Part shown: piece after piece, positions 10,303 through 21,115 of the stretch
Layout: every line of letters begins with the position of its first letter
How positions within the stretch are numbered: the first letter of the stretch is position 1
Assembly: GCF_000002235.5 (NCBI RefSeq)
Contig: NW_022145606.1
Span: 47,665,274-47,729,273, forward strand
DNA from: Strongylocentrotus purpuratus
Taxonomy: Eukaryota > Echinodermata > Echinoidea > Camarodonta > Strongylocentrotidae
DNA: 64,000 nt
Reading direction: 5' to 3'
Translations under genes and position numbers: made by a program
The notes under the pieces: generated by a model
Databases searched by the model: none
The model's input: the letters and a program-made list of their open reading frames with translations, nothing else
What the model was told of the DNA's origin: nothing

Positions 10303-11352
10303 TATTTACGATCAGGTAGCATGTAGCAAGCGAAGCGATTGGAGCATACATTGGCGTGGGGTCCAGAGGCAAAGCCCCGGAGGGGGTCAAATGGCGGTGC
10401 CCCCGGAAGCTCAGGGGTTTTAGGTATTTAATTACGGTAAGATGAGCATAATTTGATACCTTATTTTTGAAACCTGCAGGTTACTAATTGGCTTGGGGTA
10501 CAGGAGGCGGAGCCTCCAAAAGCTCAGGGGTTTTAGGCAATAAATTACTGTCACACAAGCATAGTTTGATACCTTATTTGTGACACAGGCAGGTTGCTAA
10601 TATGGGTGGGGTCCAGGAGGCAGAGCCCTCGGAAGCTCAGGGATTTTAGGCAATAAATTACGGTCAGATGAGCATTCAGGCTAGGGGCCTTCCTGAGGGC
10701 CCCTGGAAACTTAGGGATTTTAGGCAATAAATTACGGTCAGATGAGCATATTTTAATACCTTATTATTTTGTGACACTGACAGGTCGCTATTCTTTTTGT
10801 TTCTTCTTTTTGTTTTCTCTTTTTACAAAACGTGAGGGGGGGGGGGGGGAATCGAGGACCCCGAGCATCACCGTTCCGCAGTACCTGACATGTAGGCTTC
10901 TTATTAGGCATGTTTTTTGCCCGACTGTTAATTATGGGAATGATTCATTGTCCACTGAAGAAACACATACAAAAGTATGAATTATAAAACAAGTGAGAAC
11001 AAATCCCCCAAAATCACATGCCATTTCAGCAACATTCTTTTAATCACTGGTATCGAATTCGAAATAAACCACGTTCGATTTTTTTTTTGGGGGGTGGGGG
11101 TAGGGGGGGGGGGGGTCAAATCCCGGAAAATGATGTCATTTTAGCAACATTTTGTAAATCATTGGTATCGAATTAGAAATAAACCACGTTTGAATTTTAT
11201 TTGGGGGGGTCAAATATCGGAAAATCATGTAATATCAGCCCCATTTTGTAAACCACTTGTATCGAATTAGAAATACAACACGTTTTAATATTATTTGGGG
11301 GTCAACTGCCCCCCCCCCAAGCTCCCCCAAGGCCCCCCCCCCATCGATACAC
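10303..11352. mobile_element. Tandem-unit element, copy 1
   Basis: It begins GATCAGGTAGCATGTAGCAA and carries about four units of roughly 110 bp: GGGTCCAGAGGC...AGCTCAGGGG, then TTACGGTCAGATGAGCAT and TGACACTGACAGGT. A second unit type of about 92 bp follows, three times between 11003 and 11300. It contains GGTATCGAATTAGAAATAAA and a G run. A 200-bp stretch with a G run (about 10838-10850) lies between the two parts. The same start and the same end unit are found at 15.7 and 61.9-63.6 kb. The right end is near CCATCGATACACCAGTGG. Confidence 0.75.
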
Positions 11353-11430
11353 CAGTGGTTATAATGATGATAAAAGTCGTAGTAGGAGTAATAGTTATGA
11401 TGATAATAATAATCATGATCATAATAATAA
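11353..11430. repeat. ATA/ATG-rich low complexity
   Basis: Degenerate (ATA)n with TGATGATAATAATAATCATG. Confidence 0.6.
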
Positions 11431-11483
11431 CATTTATACAATTAAAGAGAAAAAGAAAGCAAAATAAAGAGAAGAAAAACCAT

Positions 11484-11625
11484 ATGGAAACGTTTGCTTG
11501 GAATTGTCTCATAAAATAATTTGACCACAAACTTACTCCTACACACTGCACATTGAGTGCAGGAGTCACAGGCCACTGGCTTTATTGGGTAGGTAGTTCC
11601 ATTATGTGAATGGGTTAATTCCAAC
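11484..11625 (-). repeat. Dispersed 140-bp repeat, copy 1
   Basis: Its reverse complement aligns along its whole length with 60228-60364. The shared blocks are ACCCATTCACATAATGGAA, GTGGCC.GTGAC.CCTG, AGTTTGTGG and TTTTATGAGACAA. No coding sense and no terminal repeats seen, so the class is unknown. Confidence 0.65.
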
Positions 11626-12248
11626 AACAAAAATATACACCCAATCAAATCAAGTTTAATATCAAAAGAAAGCTAACGTTTAGTATATTTATTCACCCCG
11701 AAGCAGCTTGACCACAATGGAACGAGTGAGAGCTTGTGAGAGCGACCGAAGTGCAATTAAAACTCGCTATTTTGCTATATTATTTTAATATTATACTTTT
11801 TGAAACATAATACAAACTTTGGCCCGAAATTAGACTTTAATTCCCTTGCCTCACGCAATGCACACTTATCGACCCTGTGACCTTTGTTTGCATGCCTTTG
11901 TTTGCGAGGAACATACACGTTGCAGCCCCGCTGTACTTCACGCAGGGACTCTCAACCCGAAATCCCAGCGATTCACGATTTCTTAATGCACATGTAATAC
12001 AATTACATATTTTTTTCTTGCGTTACCACATTCCTCTTCCTTTTGCATTAGGCCTACACTCTCTTAATTGTGTAATCTCCTGACATTACACCTGTTTCCT
12101 TCCTAGTTATCTGACTGTTATAATTTCCATATCAGACCATTACCATACATGTAAGTACACGTGTGGGGCTGAATGTAAGCTTTTGCAACTCAAGAGTAAA
12201 GGAATGTACTTTGCTATTAAAGAATACCTAAAGATCGAACATTGACTA
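11626..12248. other. No feature seen
   Basis: Moderately AT-rich sequence without repeats or open frames that I can support. Confidence 0.3.
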
Positions 12249-12273
12249 CCCCTTGATCGTAACTATCAAGGGC
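12249..12273. repeat. Small hairpin downstream of the LINE ORF
   Basis: CCCTTGAT and ATCAAGGG pair across a 7-base loop. It lies about 210 bases beyond the LINE stop codon on the minus strand and may be part of the LINE 3' untranslated region. That role is a guess. Confidence 0.4.
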
Positions 12274-12480
12274 CGCGATTTCTTTTCACGACGAGATGCG
12301 AGGGAATATTACTTGTTACTTGTAGAGATAATCCCGATGGCAGCTATCATACAGCTAAACTGGGATGTCCGTGCAACGTGCTGGCATAGTGACAGTGCAT
12401 GAAGTAATTCAAAACAGTGAATGATGTCTATTATTTACAATAAAACGGTGGACGTGCAAGTAAAAACCAAGACGTGGAGT
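12274..12480 (-). mobile_element. Probable 3' untranslated region of the LINE
   Basis: Non-coding sequence directly after the LINE stop codon on the minus strand. No microsatellite tail is visible, so the exact 3' end is unknown. Confidence 0.4.
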
Positions 12481-15400
12481 CTACAGTAGCTTGGACCCAA
12501 CAGGAGGAGGCAACGCTCTGATGATGGGTAGAGCAGCCTCCTGGAAGATGGTCACTGTTGGAGATATTACCGCAGCAGCTGATAGGTGGTTCCACGTCCA
12601 GATGGTGCGAGGATAGAAGGAGTACTTGAAGCTATCAATGGAAGCTGGGGGTACTGCATACTTCAGAGGGTGATCATTTCTGCCCAGATATGTAGCTGGG
12701 ATAATGTGAGAGGGAAAAGGCATGTTGAATGATGATGGTGCATCTTGTAAAACAAAGTGGACTGTGCAAGAAGCCTGCGATTGTGAAGGGTATCCCATCC
12801 CAGTTTGTTGACAAGTGCTGTGACTGATGTTACTCTCCGGTAGTCTTGGTATACAAAACGGGCGGCAGCTCGCTGTACTTTCTCAAGACTTTGTATTGAT
12901 GTCAGAGTCCGAGGGTTCCAAGCTTCACTGCCATACTCAAGTTGGGGACGAACAAGCATTGTGTAGGCTTTGGATTTGATGTTCTTGGTGCACGGTGATA
13001 GAGTTCTGCGTAGGAGGCCAAGGGTTCTATTTGCTTTCTGGGTGGTGAGTTTACATTGGGTGTTCCATTTAAGGTCATGGGTAATCGTGACACCAAGATA
13101 CTTGTATTGTTTTACTCGAGGAATTGACTCATTTAGTAGGGTGTAGTCCACTGTGATGGGGTGCTTCTTGTTTGTGATTGACAATGAAGCACACTTCTTG
13201 ATGTTGAATCCCATCAGCCATTTAGTAGACCAGTCTGCAAGAACATGGAGATCTTCTTGCAGTATATGAGTGTCTGAGGGAGAGTCGATACGCCGGTAGA
13301 TGACACTGTCATCTGCAAATAGACGCATTGTGGACTTGATGTTGAGTTTGATGTCATTGATGTACAGCAGGAAAAGTACGGGGCCGATGACAGAACCCTG
13401 CGGTACTCCTGAAGTTACAGGCATCCATGCTGAGCGAGCACCATTGACGACGACAGCTTGATGTCTATTCGCTAGGAGTGACATAGTCCAGCGGAGAGAG
13501 TCTCCCCTGATTCCGTAGTAATGTAGTTTGGATCTAAGGTGTGGATGTGGTACGCGATCAAACGCTTTTTGGAAGTCGAGAAAGACGATATCAGTTTGGC
13601 CTCTAGATTGAAGAGAGGATGACCAATCATCGGTAGCTGTGACAAGTTGTGTTGTTGTCGAAAGATTCTGTCTGAAACCATGCTGTTCATCAATGGGTAT
13701 GTTGTTAGCTGCAAGATGTTTAGAAATGTGGCTATAAAGCATAATATGTTCCATCACCTTACTGCAGATACACGTCAGCGATATAGGTCTGTAGTTACCT
13801 GGGCAACATTTATCTCCTGCCTTATGAATAGGGGCTACAAGTGCACGTTTCCAGTCCAAAGGCACTTCTCCGGTATTGTAACTCTGTTGAAACAGAAATG
13901 ACAATGCAGGGGCTATCTCGTGTGCTAGCATCTTGAGAAGTCTTGGATGTATCTCATCTGGGCCACTGGCTTTGGATGGATTCAGTTGGAGCAGTTGCTT
14001 AACTACACCAGACCGGTGGATGTGGAGATGCCCTATGTCATTGTATAGGGAGGGCCGGTTTATGCAAACTTGATCCACGTTGCTCTTGGTGAAGGTAGAA
14101 TGAAAGTAATTATTCAAACATTCAGCCTTGTCCTTGTTTGTGATATGGAGCTTGTTATCATTTCTCAAGGGTGGTATACCAAAGTTTTCAGATCGACGCT
14201 GTTTTACATATGACCAGAAAGCCTTGGGGTTCGCATATAGGCTCTCACCTATTATGTTGCAGACGTAATTGTGATGAGCTTGGCGGACACGTTTGGTTAG
14301 TTCGTTTCGAAGCTGCCTGTAGGCCTTCCAATTGGATGCACTAGGCTGACTTCGTGCCCTCTTGAACAAACGATCCCGCTTCCTCATTTGCCTTTTGAGG
14401 GAAATGGTGATCCAAGGCAAGTTGCGTCTGGCTCTTGACATCTTGGATGGGATGAATTCATCCTTGCACTTGTTGATGAGTGATGTGATACAGGTCCAGT
14501 TTTCATCAACTGACTTCAGCTCTGGTGAAGATGATAGAAAATCCATTGAGAATTTCGCAACAGCCTTGCGGAGTTTCTGAAGATCAGCTTTGTGGAATTG
14601 GTAGATTTTTCTTGGCGGAATGCGGCAAGTTCTTGGATTCCCCGAGATCGAAAAAGCAACGATGTTATGGTCCGATATTCCTGGATGGACACAGACATCG
14701 GACACCAGTGTTGGATTTGACGCAAGAAGAAGATCAAGTGTATTCTCAGATGCAGGGCGGGTAACTTCATTTACAAACTGGAGAAGAGAGTTCTCTAGCA
14801 GGATATCAAGGAGGAGTTGGTGGATGCTAGTGCGATTGCTGTTTTTAACAATGCATTCCTTCCAATCGATATCTGGTAGGTTAAAGTCCCCGCCGATTAT
14901 AATATTTGGATGATTGCGTCGGTGTCTAGACATCAATGTGGCAATTGAGTTGCGCAGTTCTTCGAGTCCTTGTTCTCGGCCAGAAGGAGGGCGGTAATAG
15001 CTTGCAATGAAGAGAGGCTTGGCATTTGTGAATTGAAGGTGACACCATACTAGCTCGCAGTCTGTGTCAAACTCTGGACAATTTGACACGATGAGGGAGT
15101 TGTGAACAGCTACAAAAACTCCTCCGCCATGTACATTTCTGTCCTTTCGAAAAACATTGTAAGAGCTAGGAAAGATGCTATATGTCGGGCAGGTGCCGTC
15201 TAGCTTCGATTCACAACCAAGTATGATATCAGGTCTGTGGTGATCGATCAGGGCCTGAAATTGGGACTGTTTCGTAAAACTGTTGAGGCCATTGCAGTTA
15301 ATTATGACTGCTTTCAATGCCTTCCTTCTATTTTTCCTTGGTGAAGAGAACTGTAGGGGTGGTGCCTTGTCAGTGGGAGTGGAGGCTTGAGGACCACTTG

Positions 15401-15560
15401 TAACATCAACCTTGCTTGCATCGTCATGGAGAGCTGAGTAGCGGTTAGGACTAGTGAAGTCAGCATCCAGAAGGGAAGATGATAATTCTGCATTGATGCT
15501 GTTACACTTACAGCATATCCACGAAAAACTGCTAAGACGGGTGAGAACACTGTACGAATA
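12481..15560 (-). mobile_element. CR1/L2-like LINE with nearly intact ORF2
   Basis: One open frame of 987 codons begins at 15626 and covers an APE-type endonuclease and a reverse transcriptase. Endonuclease motifs: IINCNGL (residues 108-113), CESKLD (138-143), GGDFNLPDIDW (245-255) and GISDHNIVAF (316-325). RT motifs: NPSKASGPDEIHP (549-561), NYRPISLT (611-618), FLDFQKAFDRVP (682-693), SGVPQGSVIGPV (739-750) and LFADDSVIY (769-777). A zinc-knuckle-like WICCKCNS lies at 36-43. One frameshift at about 12730-12740 moves the last 80-odd residues (PATYLGRNDHPLKYAVPP... ending PPVGSKLL) into the adjacent frame. The apparent N-terminus MSSAPPPPPP is not LINE sequence: it is read from the G run of the neighbouring element, and the true LINE begins near residue 20. 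This is the youngest-looking LINE in the window but is 5'-truncated. Confidence 0.92.
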
Positions 15561-15562
15561 TT

Positions 15563-16083
15563 GTGGCGTAATGAGCAAAAACGTTGGTGGTGGGGGGGGG
15601 GGGGGGGGGGGGGGGGCAGAAGACAAAAATCCGCATCACCACCACTCTTAGTCTAATATGTAACATGCATGCCCCGCGGAACGTCTTTCAAAGTGGGGAT
15701 GGGCTGTAGTATTAATGATCAGGTAGAGAGTAGCGAGCGAAGCGAGTGGAGCGTTAATTTGCGTGGAGTTCAGGGGCAAAGCCCCGGCGGGGGTCAAGGG
15801 GTGGAGCGCCCGGAAGCACAGGCGTTTTAGGCATTAAAATACGGTCAGATGAGTATAATTTGATACCTTATTAGTGACACTGGCAGTTTGCGTGGGGTTC
15901 AGGTGGCGGAGCCACCTAAAGCTAAGGGCTAACATTCAAGCTCAGGGGTTTTAGGCATTAAATTACGGTCAGATGAGCATCCAGAGCCTCGCATTAGGGC
16001 TCTTGGTGGGGTCCAGGGGGCAGAGCCCCCGGATGCCCGGGGTTTTAGGCATTTAATTACTGTCAAATGAGCATCCAGGGGCG
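15563..16083. mobile_element. Tandem-unit element, copy 2
   Basis: It starts TGGCGTAATGAGCAAAAACG followed by a G run (15592-15616), as at 61802. Then comes GATCAGGTAGAGAGTAGCGA at about 15719, and about three units of the GGCAAAGCCCC...AAGCTCAGGGG type. The junction with the LINE at about 15560 creates a chimeric open frame on the minus strand. Confidence 0.75.
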
Positions 16084-16180
16084 GTATTCTGAAAATTGTT
16101 GTAAGTTTTGTGTTACCTTTTGTTGTATCTTCCAGAGATAATACACCGCTAATATTGTTGTAAGTTGGTATTCTGAAAAT
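16082..16180. repeat. Short direct repeat pair
   Basis: GGTATTCTGAAAAT occurs at about 16085 and again at about 16166, with GTTGTAAGTT next to each. A CAGGGGCGG hAT-like end precedes the first. This may be a small element remnant. Confidence 0.4.
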
Positions 16181-16469
16181 CATTTTATCCCTGTATTGTC
16201 TCTTGACGGACCGCTTCTATCTTATCTTTGACACGCCCATTTTTATGGACCCTACCAATGAAGAGGCGGTGTCAGACAGACGCTGAGGCCAAATATTTGG
16301 AAAATAGTTATCCAGATTATAGTTATCCACTTAATTGGCTGTCTGTCATCAATTTTCCCTTAACAAATCCCTTAAAACAACCTTTAATAACAAAACAGAA
16401 AAATTCTCCCTTGAAAGGATTTTTCACTGGATTTTTCTGTCTGTCACCAATGTTGGAAAAAATCCATTT

Positions 16470-16806
16470 AAGGTCAGTCTAAGAGCTGAATCGCATCGGC
16501 ATTCATTCTTCCCAAAAACATTAAGGAGTTCGAATTCCCTGCCCTCAGAAATTGTTGCAGCGCCATCTGTTGGAACATTCCGTAGTCGACTGCAGACGGT
16601 TGGTGACATGGCTAGTCTTCCTCCATCCTATACATGAGCTTGTAAATATTTGTAAATAAACTGTATTATAATGTAAATAGCACTCAAATTGGCGTAAATT
16701 GCGGTTCACACACAAACGCACATATAGTTTGCAAGAATCTTCAATCAATTGAAGGAGGCAGACTTTATCAGAAGATAAAGAAGAAGAAGAAGAAGAAGAA
16801 GAAGGT
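16470..16806 (+). mobile_element. CR1/L2-like LINE, 3' terminal fragment
   Basis: The plus strand encodes AESHRHSFFPKTLRSSNSLP and then SEIVAAPSVGTFRSRL, the conserved C-terminal end of these LINEs (F-F-P-R-T..WN.LP). The ORF stops at about 16637. A 3' UTR of about 140 bp follows, with GGAGGCAGACTTTATCAGAA and a (GAA)n tail at 16779-16804. It is heavily 5'-truncated, as is normal for target-primed insertion. Confidence 0.8.
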
Positions 16807-16887
16807 CAAATTTGAACTTAATGATTGGCTGGCATATGGTTGTTAATGCGCTATCATAACATGCACACAATTATTATCGTCTTTACA

Positions 16888-17008
16888 CAGTGATCCGCCT
16901 CGAGGGTTGAAGCCGCGAGGCGTGTTGAACCCTCTTAAGCGCGCAAATGTGATCGTGTTTACACAGCAGGAAAAAAAAGGCGACTTCAACCCTCGAGGCG
17001 GATCACTG
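16888..17008. mobile_element. 121-bp palindromic MITE
   Basis: Arms 16888-16915 and 16981-17008 match at 27 of 28 bases as inverted repeats (CAGTGATCCGCCTCGAGGG). The loop is about 65 bp and contains GAGGCGTGTTGAACCC. Related sequence is tandemly repeated at 20915-21115. A CRE-like TGACGTCA follows directly at about 17008. Confidence 0.75.
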
Positions 17009-17040
17009 TGACGTCACAATACGGGGAATTTGACCTACAT

Positions 17041-18367
17041 CAGCTTCACAGTCAGACCGCAGCCGGTGCGAAAACCCTCTATTTTATTCAGCACGTATGC
17101 AAGAATTTACGTGTCTTGCATGCGTAATGAGTAGTGCAGACGGTCTTCCCGATCGGCAGCTTTTGCCTTTATAATTGTTCATTTCTCATGAAATGGGTCT
17201 TATTTTAAAGATAAGAAGTTGCACTCTCTATATACTTATATGACAATCATGTTAGATATATTTTGGAAACAGATATTTCGCCTTGAAAATGGGGTTTTTC
17301 GACGATAAATCTATCTAAAGAGTAGGGCTGATTTTCACATAGAAATCATTCTTGCGTCAAGAAGATGTTATAATCAGCATAAAGCATAAATATTTATCTT
17401 TACAATGATATCAAAATTATTTTATTTTACGCTGTACCAAAGTCAGGAACCAAAAAAAATCACGCTCATGTTTATGAATAATTAAAAAAAGTAGTCAACT
17501 TTGCCGATGTGATAATACAGCGTTCTGATTGGTCAAATACGTCAACTACGTAATATATGTTCCGCTTTGGTTTATTAACATTCTGAAAACCAGATTTTAG
17601 TAACCTAGTTTTGTGGCGTGCGCCTGAAATGCACGTGCGCGCAAGCAGTCATGGCAACGATCTAAGGACCCTGGATCAAATACGTTATTTGCCCATCTGA
17701 AAAATTATTTTCTACAATATTTCTTTTTTAATCATTTTTCTTATTTTTTTCGACCAGTTTGTGGCGCGGCGGAGCTCCCTAGAGATTAATAATCAGTTAT
17801 GCATTGTCATTGCTCAGACGGCGAGCGTGCACGAGTATGAAATCACACAATTTCGCGCCATCATAAGAAAGAACAAATTGGTAATTTCCGGGTTTTTAGG
17901 GTCTTAATTATTATGATTATAAAGAAAACATGATTTTGCGTCAATTAGGTTTTGACATTATTTTGATCAGTGACTTTTCATCTTTCCAACGAATCTCAAA
18001 GTAAACAAATTAATTATGTACCAAAGTCAGGAACCAAAAGCGAAATTCCGGGTACAAAATAGCTGTTGCAATGTTACAAAAATAACGACCATAAAAGTGG
18101 TGAAAAAAGATTGTTTCAAAATTGTGAAATATGGCAAGTTTCATATCAAACTGAAGCTGAAGATCTTTAGAGTAATTACCGTTGCGTGCTGCCATGTTGA
18201 CTAAAGATATCGACCACAAAAGCAGCTGTTTGTACACCCTTACAAATCTCACGGAAAATCTCGTGAATTTCAGCACACGTGAATGCACGAGATTACCAAA
18301 GAGACGCTGAATAAAAATCAGCGTACAGCCTCATTATCGCGCACGCTGCGGTCTGACTGTTCAGCTG
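17041..18367. mobile_element. 1.3 kb non-autonomous TIR element
   Basis: The left end CAGCTTCACAGTCAGACCGC and the reverse complement of the right end, CAGCTGAACAGTCAGACCGC, match at 17 of 20 bases. The similarity continues to TTTTATTCAGC on both sides. Internally GTACCAAAGTCAGGAACC occurs twice, at about 17436 and 18018. There is no transposase-like open frame and no target duplication that I can define. Confidence 0.65.
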
Positions 18368-18429
18368 GGGGGTCCAGTAACATACGCGCGGCCTATTTAT
18401 ACTTGTAACGTTGCGCATAAAAGAAAGCT

Positions 18430-18508
18430 ATGCGCGCATATCAGTGACATGAGAATAAATTGTCATTGAAATTGTCATTGTCATTGTCATTGTCATTGTC
18501 ATTGTCAG
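18430..18508 (+). mobile_element. LINE-type 3' tail with (TCATTG)n
   Basis: TGACATGAGAATAAATTGTC leads into repeated TCATTG. An independent copy of exactly this junction is at 20152-20190. A fixed end followed by a short tandem tail is the signature of a LINE or SINE 3' terminus. Confidence 0.6.
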
Positions 18509-19147
18509 TTTGAAAGAAAGATATGCAGCTGCGTATCAAAATGGTATAGATGTATATCTCAGGCTTTTTACATTACTGTATGCAGACGATACAATAGTTC
18601 TTGCAAAAACTGAAAGTGAACTTCAGCTTGCTCTTGATGCAGTATCTGATGACTGTAAAAATGGTTTATTCAAGTTAACACAGCTAAAAACCAAAGTTGT
18701 TGTATTTTCTCGTGGTAAAGTTCGAAAAATTCCTAAGTTTAAATTTGATGATTATATTGTAGAAGTTGTTGATGAATACGTCTATCTTGGAACTACTTTT
18801 AACTACAACAACAAATTTCGTAAAGCACAAATTAAGCAACTTAATCAAGCTAGACGAGCAATGTATAGTCTATTATTTAAAACTTATCAACTGCACTTAC
18901 CTATTGATATCCTCTTGGAATTATTTGATCAACTTGTGTTGCCTATTCTGCTCTATGTAAGTGAGATATGGGGATTTGAAGTGCTACATGATCTTGAAAT
19001 TTTCCACATGAAATTTTGTAAGCAAGCCCTTTCTGTCAACAAAACAACTGCAAATTGTATGGTACTTGGTGAATTGGGGAGGCTTAAACTTGAGAAATAT
19101 ATCAAAAGCAGAATGATAAACTTCTGGTGTAGGATTGAACATAGTGG
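18509..19147 (+). mobile_element. LINE reverse transcriptase, 3' half (partial)
   Basis: Open for about 212 codons. LLYADDTIVLAKTESELQ carries the catalytic YADD. VVFSRGKVRKIPKF, VVDEYVYLGTTFNYN and LVLPILLYVSEIWGFE follow, and the last part is LGELGRLKLEKYIKSRMI, all typical of the palm end and thumb of non-LTR reverse transcriptases common in marine invertebrates. The fingers and first palm motifs are missing: the element begins directly after the (TCATTG)n tail. It is cut at 19148 by a CAGGGGCGTAG hAT-like end with a G run, which gives the frame its artefactual GGGGGG C-terminus. The frame itself has no stop, so this truncated piece looks fairly young. Confidence 0.85.
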
Positions 19148-19431
19148 CAGGGGCGTAGACAACGGGGGGGGGGGGGGGGGATGAGGGGGATGGCATGTAC
19201 AATCATCCCCCCAGGTTTTGGGGAATGATATTTGCTTACTTAATAAGTCATAATGATGATAATAATAGTAATAATAATAATGATAACAATTATAATATTA
19301 ATAATAATAATAATTATGATGATGATAATAATAATCCTCATCATTATTGTAATTGTGTTTATTGTTATTAGCCGCATTCACACGGTGAAAGCCAATTCAG
19401 ACGGTAAAAAAAAGAAAATCTTACAAGTATT
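19148..19431. mobile_element. hAT-like end and ATA-rich stretch
   Basis: CAGGGGCGTAGACAACGGGG begins at 19148 with a G run (19164-19179), then ATCATCCCCCCAGG. 19255-19365 is degenerate (ATA/ATG)n. Confidence 0.5.
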
Positions 19432-19473
19432 TTGTGGTTATCTTGTGGTTTGGAAACCACAAGATAACCACAA
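19432..19473. repeat. Perfect 42-bp inverted repeat, 2-base loop
   Basis: Arms of 20 bases (TTGTGGTTATCTTGTGGTTT and its exact complement) are separated only by GG. Nothing in the flanks extends the symmetry beyond one wobble pair. Confidence 0.95.
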
Positions 19474-19480
19474 GATTAAA

Positions 19481-19880
19481 CAGGCGCGGATCTACGGGGG
19501 GGGGGGGTTTAGGGGGTTTAACCCCCCCCCTTGGGCGGCCCAAAAAACAAACAAAACAAAAAAGGAAAAAAAAGGGGAAAAAAAAAAAGAAAAAAAAGAA
19601 AGAAAAAAGAACGCACGCTGGAGAGAAACCCTTTCAAGTGCAAATATTGTGAGAAGATATTCAACTCATCTGGTAACTTAACCAAACACATGATAACTCT
19701 GGATATAACTGTGTATTTAACTGTTACTTGATTTAAAAAGACGTTATCATGCACTGCTTTTTATGGTCTCCATTGTGTTAATAGATGCCAGGAAAACATC
19801 ACTTACGGGGTTCAAATAAACACCCCAAAAAAAATCGGCTCGCCGCTTCGCGGCTCGTGGACGATGCTCCGCATCGTCAT
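19481..19880. mobile_element. hAT-like G/C-run MITE carrying foreign sequence
   Basis: The left part CAGGCGCGGATCTACGGGG, then TTTAACCCCCCCC. The right part ATCGGCTCGCCGCTTCGCGG with CTCGTGGACGATGCTCCGCA matches the element body at 7607-7835. Between them lie A-rich sequence and a zinc-finger fragment (19611-19705) absent from the other copy. Confidence 0.6.
19611..19705 (+). pseudogene. C2H2 zinc-finger fragment
   Basis: The plus strand reads THAGEKPF, then after a one-base shift near 19635 KCKYCEKIFNSSGNLTKHM. THAGEKPF is the conserved linker between C2H2 fingers. CxxC with F and L at the right spacing and the first histidine make one finger. The second zinc-binding histidine is gone: HMITL is found where HxxxH is expected. 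With the frameshift and missing ligand this is a dead fragment of a zinc-finger gene. It sits inside a G/C-run MITE, so the transposon may have captured it. Confidence 0.75.
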
Positions 19881-20190
19881 TATTTTACTGGAGCCAGTAA
19901 ATTTCTTTTTGAATTGTTTCCATTAATTTCGTCATTAATTATCGTTTTAATCAATATTATCGTTTTGTTTTTTATTATTATTATTATCATCATCAATATT
20001 GTTATTATCATTATCATCATAATTTTTCTCACTATTGTCGATAGTGTTATTTTGTATGGATTAACATTAATTATATTTGTATTGTATATTTTACAGTATT
20101 ACATTAACAAATTCAAACTGATTGTAAACTTCTCCAATACCCCAATGTGGGTGACATGAGAATAAATTGTCATTGTCATTGTCATTGTCA
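19881..20190 (+). mobile_element. AT-rich stretch ending in a (TCATTG)n 3' tail
   Basis: 19920-20050 is degenerate (TTA/ATC)n. 20152-20190 is TGACATGAGAATAAATTGTC followed by TCATTG repeats, identical in layout to 18430-18508. Confidence 0.55.
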
Positions 20191-20898
20191 GTACTACCAT
20201 TTTCATTGGCTGCTCACGTCGGCCCACACCTTCAGCTAATGAATTATACATGATGAAGGGTGCAAGTATCAATGAACAGTAGTATAAATGAAGAATGTTT
20301 ATCAACAAGAGCACATACTTTCTCGTAAAACTAGTCGCTCATTCAAAGCAAATCCATTAATATATGGCACACATTATTAACGATATGGAAGAGATTTGTA
20401 TATACTCAATCGTCAGAAAATCATAAATTATTGAAGATATGAAAGAGAGAGAGAAAGTGAAAGGTAATTTTCATAAATTCGTAATAATACTGGTAATAGT
20501 CTATACATTCAAGCAGTGTATCAAATTCACCTCAGATACGTGTTAACTCTCATGAATCTAGACTAGGCCTAAGGCCATACCGTTCCAATAACAATGATGT
20601 TACTGTTAGTAATACTAGTAGTAGGAATTTACTATTAGTAATAATGTAAATTAAATTGGCTAAATTCAACTTATATATACGTTGAGCAAATTTACTTCTT
20701 TTACAGGAAACATTTAATATGGTATCTTTCATTTCAATGAAGTGAACATATATTAATCATGATACTTGAACATTCATGAACAAGAAAAGTTATATTCATT
20801 CAAGGCAACAATATCAATAAATCTAACGGAGACTGGAACACTTTTTGTTGTTGAAGACTGATCGTAAGCAGGGGCAAAACTGAGAGCAGATGAGGTCT
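20191..20898. other. No feature seen
   Basis: AT-rich DNA without recognisable coding or repeat content. Confidence 0.3.
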
Positions 20899-21115
20899 AG
20901 CTAGCTAGCTAGCTGGCTTCAACCCTCGAGGTAGATCAGATCCCGTTTACACGACATAAAATTGCCGGGTTGAACACGCCTCGCGGGTTGAGACCTGCAA
21001 TTCTGGTGGATTCAAAAAGCGGCTTCAACCCTCGAGGCGGATCACTGGGATCCCGTTTACACACATTAAATTGCCGGCTTCAACACGCCTCGCGGCTTCA
21101 ACCCTCGATGTAAAT
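20899..21115. repeat. Tandem CCTCGAGG-type repeats
   Basis: (CTAG)n at about 20897-20912 is followed by two units of about 110 bp. Each contains GGCTTCAACCCTCGAGG, GATCCCGTTTACAC and ATTGCCGG...AACACGCCTCGCGG. Related to the palindromic MITE at 16888-17008. Confidence 0.7.

Noticed and set aside
16280-16480. Upstream part of the plus-strand frame at 16335 as a host protein
   Set aside because: Only the part after about 16485 resembles anything, and that is a LINE C-terminus; the rest is non-coding repeat with small hairpins.
19253-19681. A 142-codon frame beginning MMIIIVIIIMITIIILIIII
   Set aside because: Low-complexity ATA/ATG repeat fused to the zinc-finger relic in another frame.
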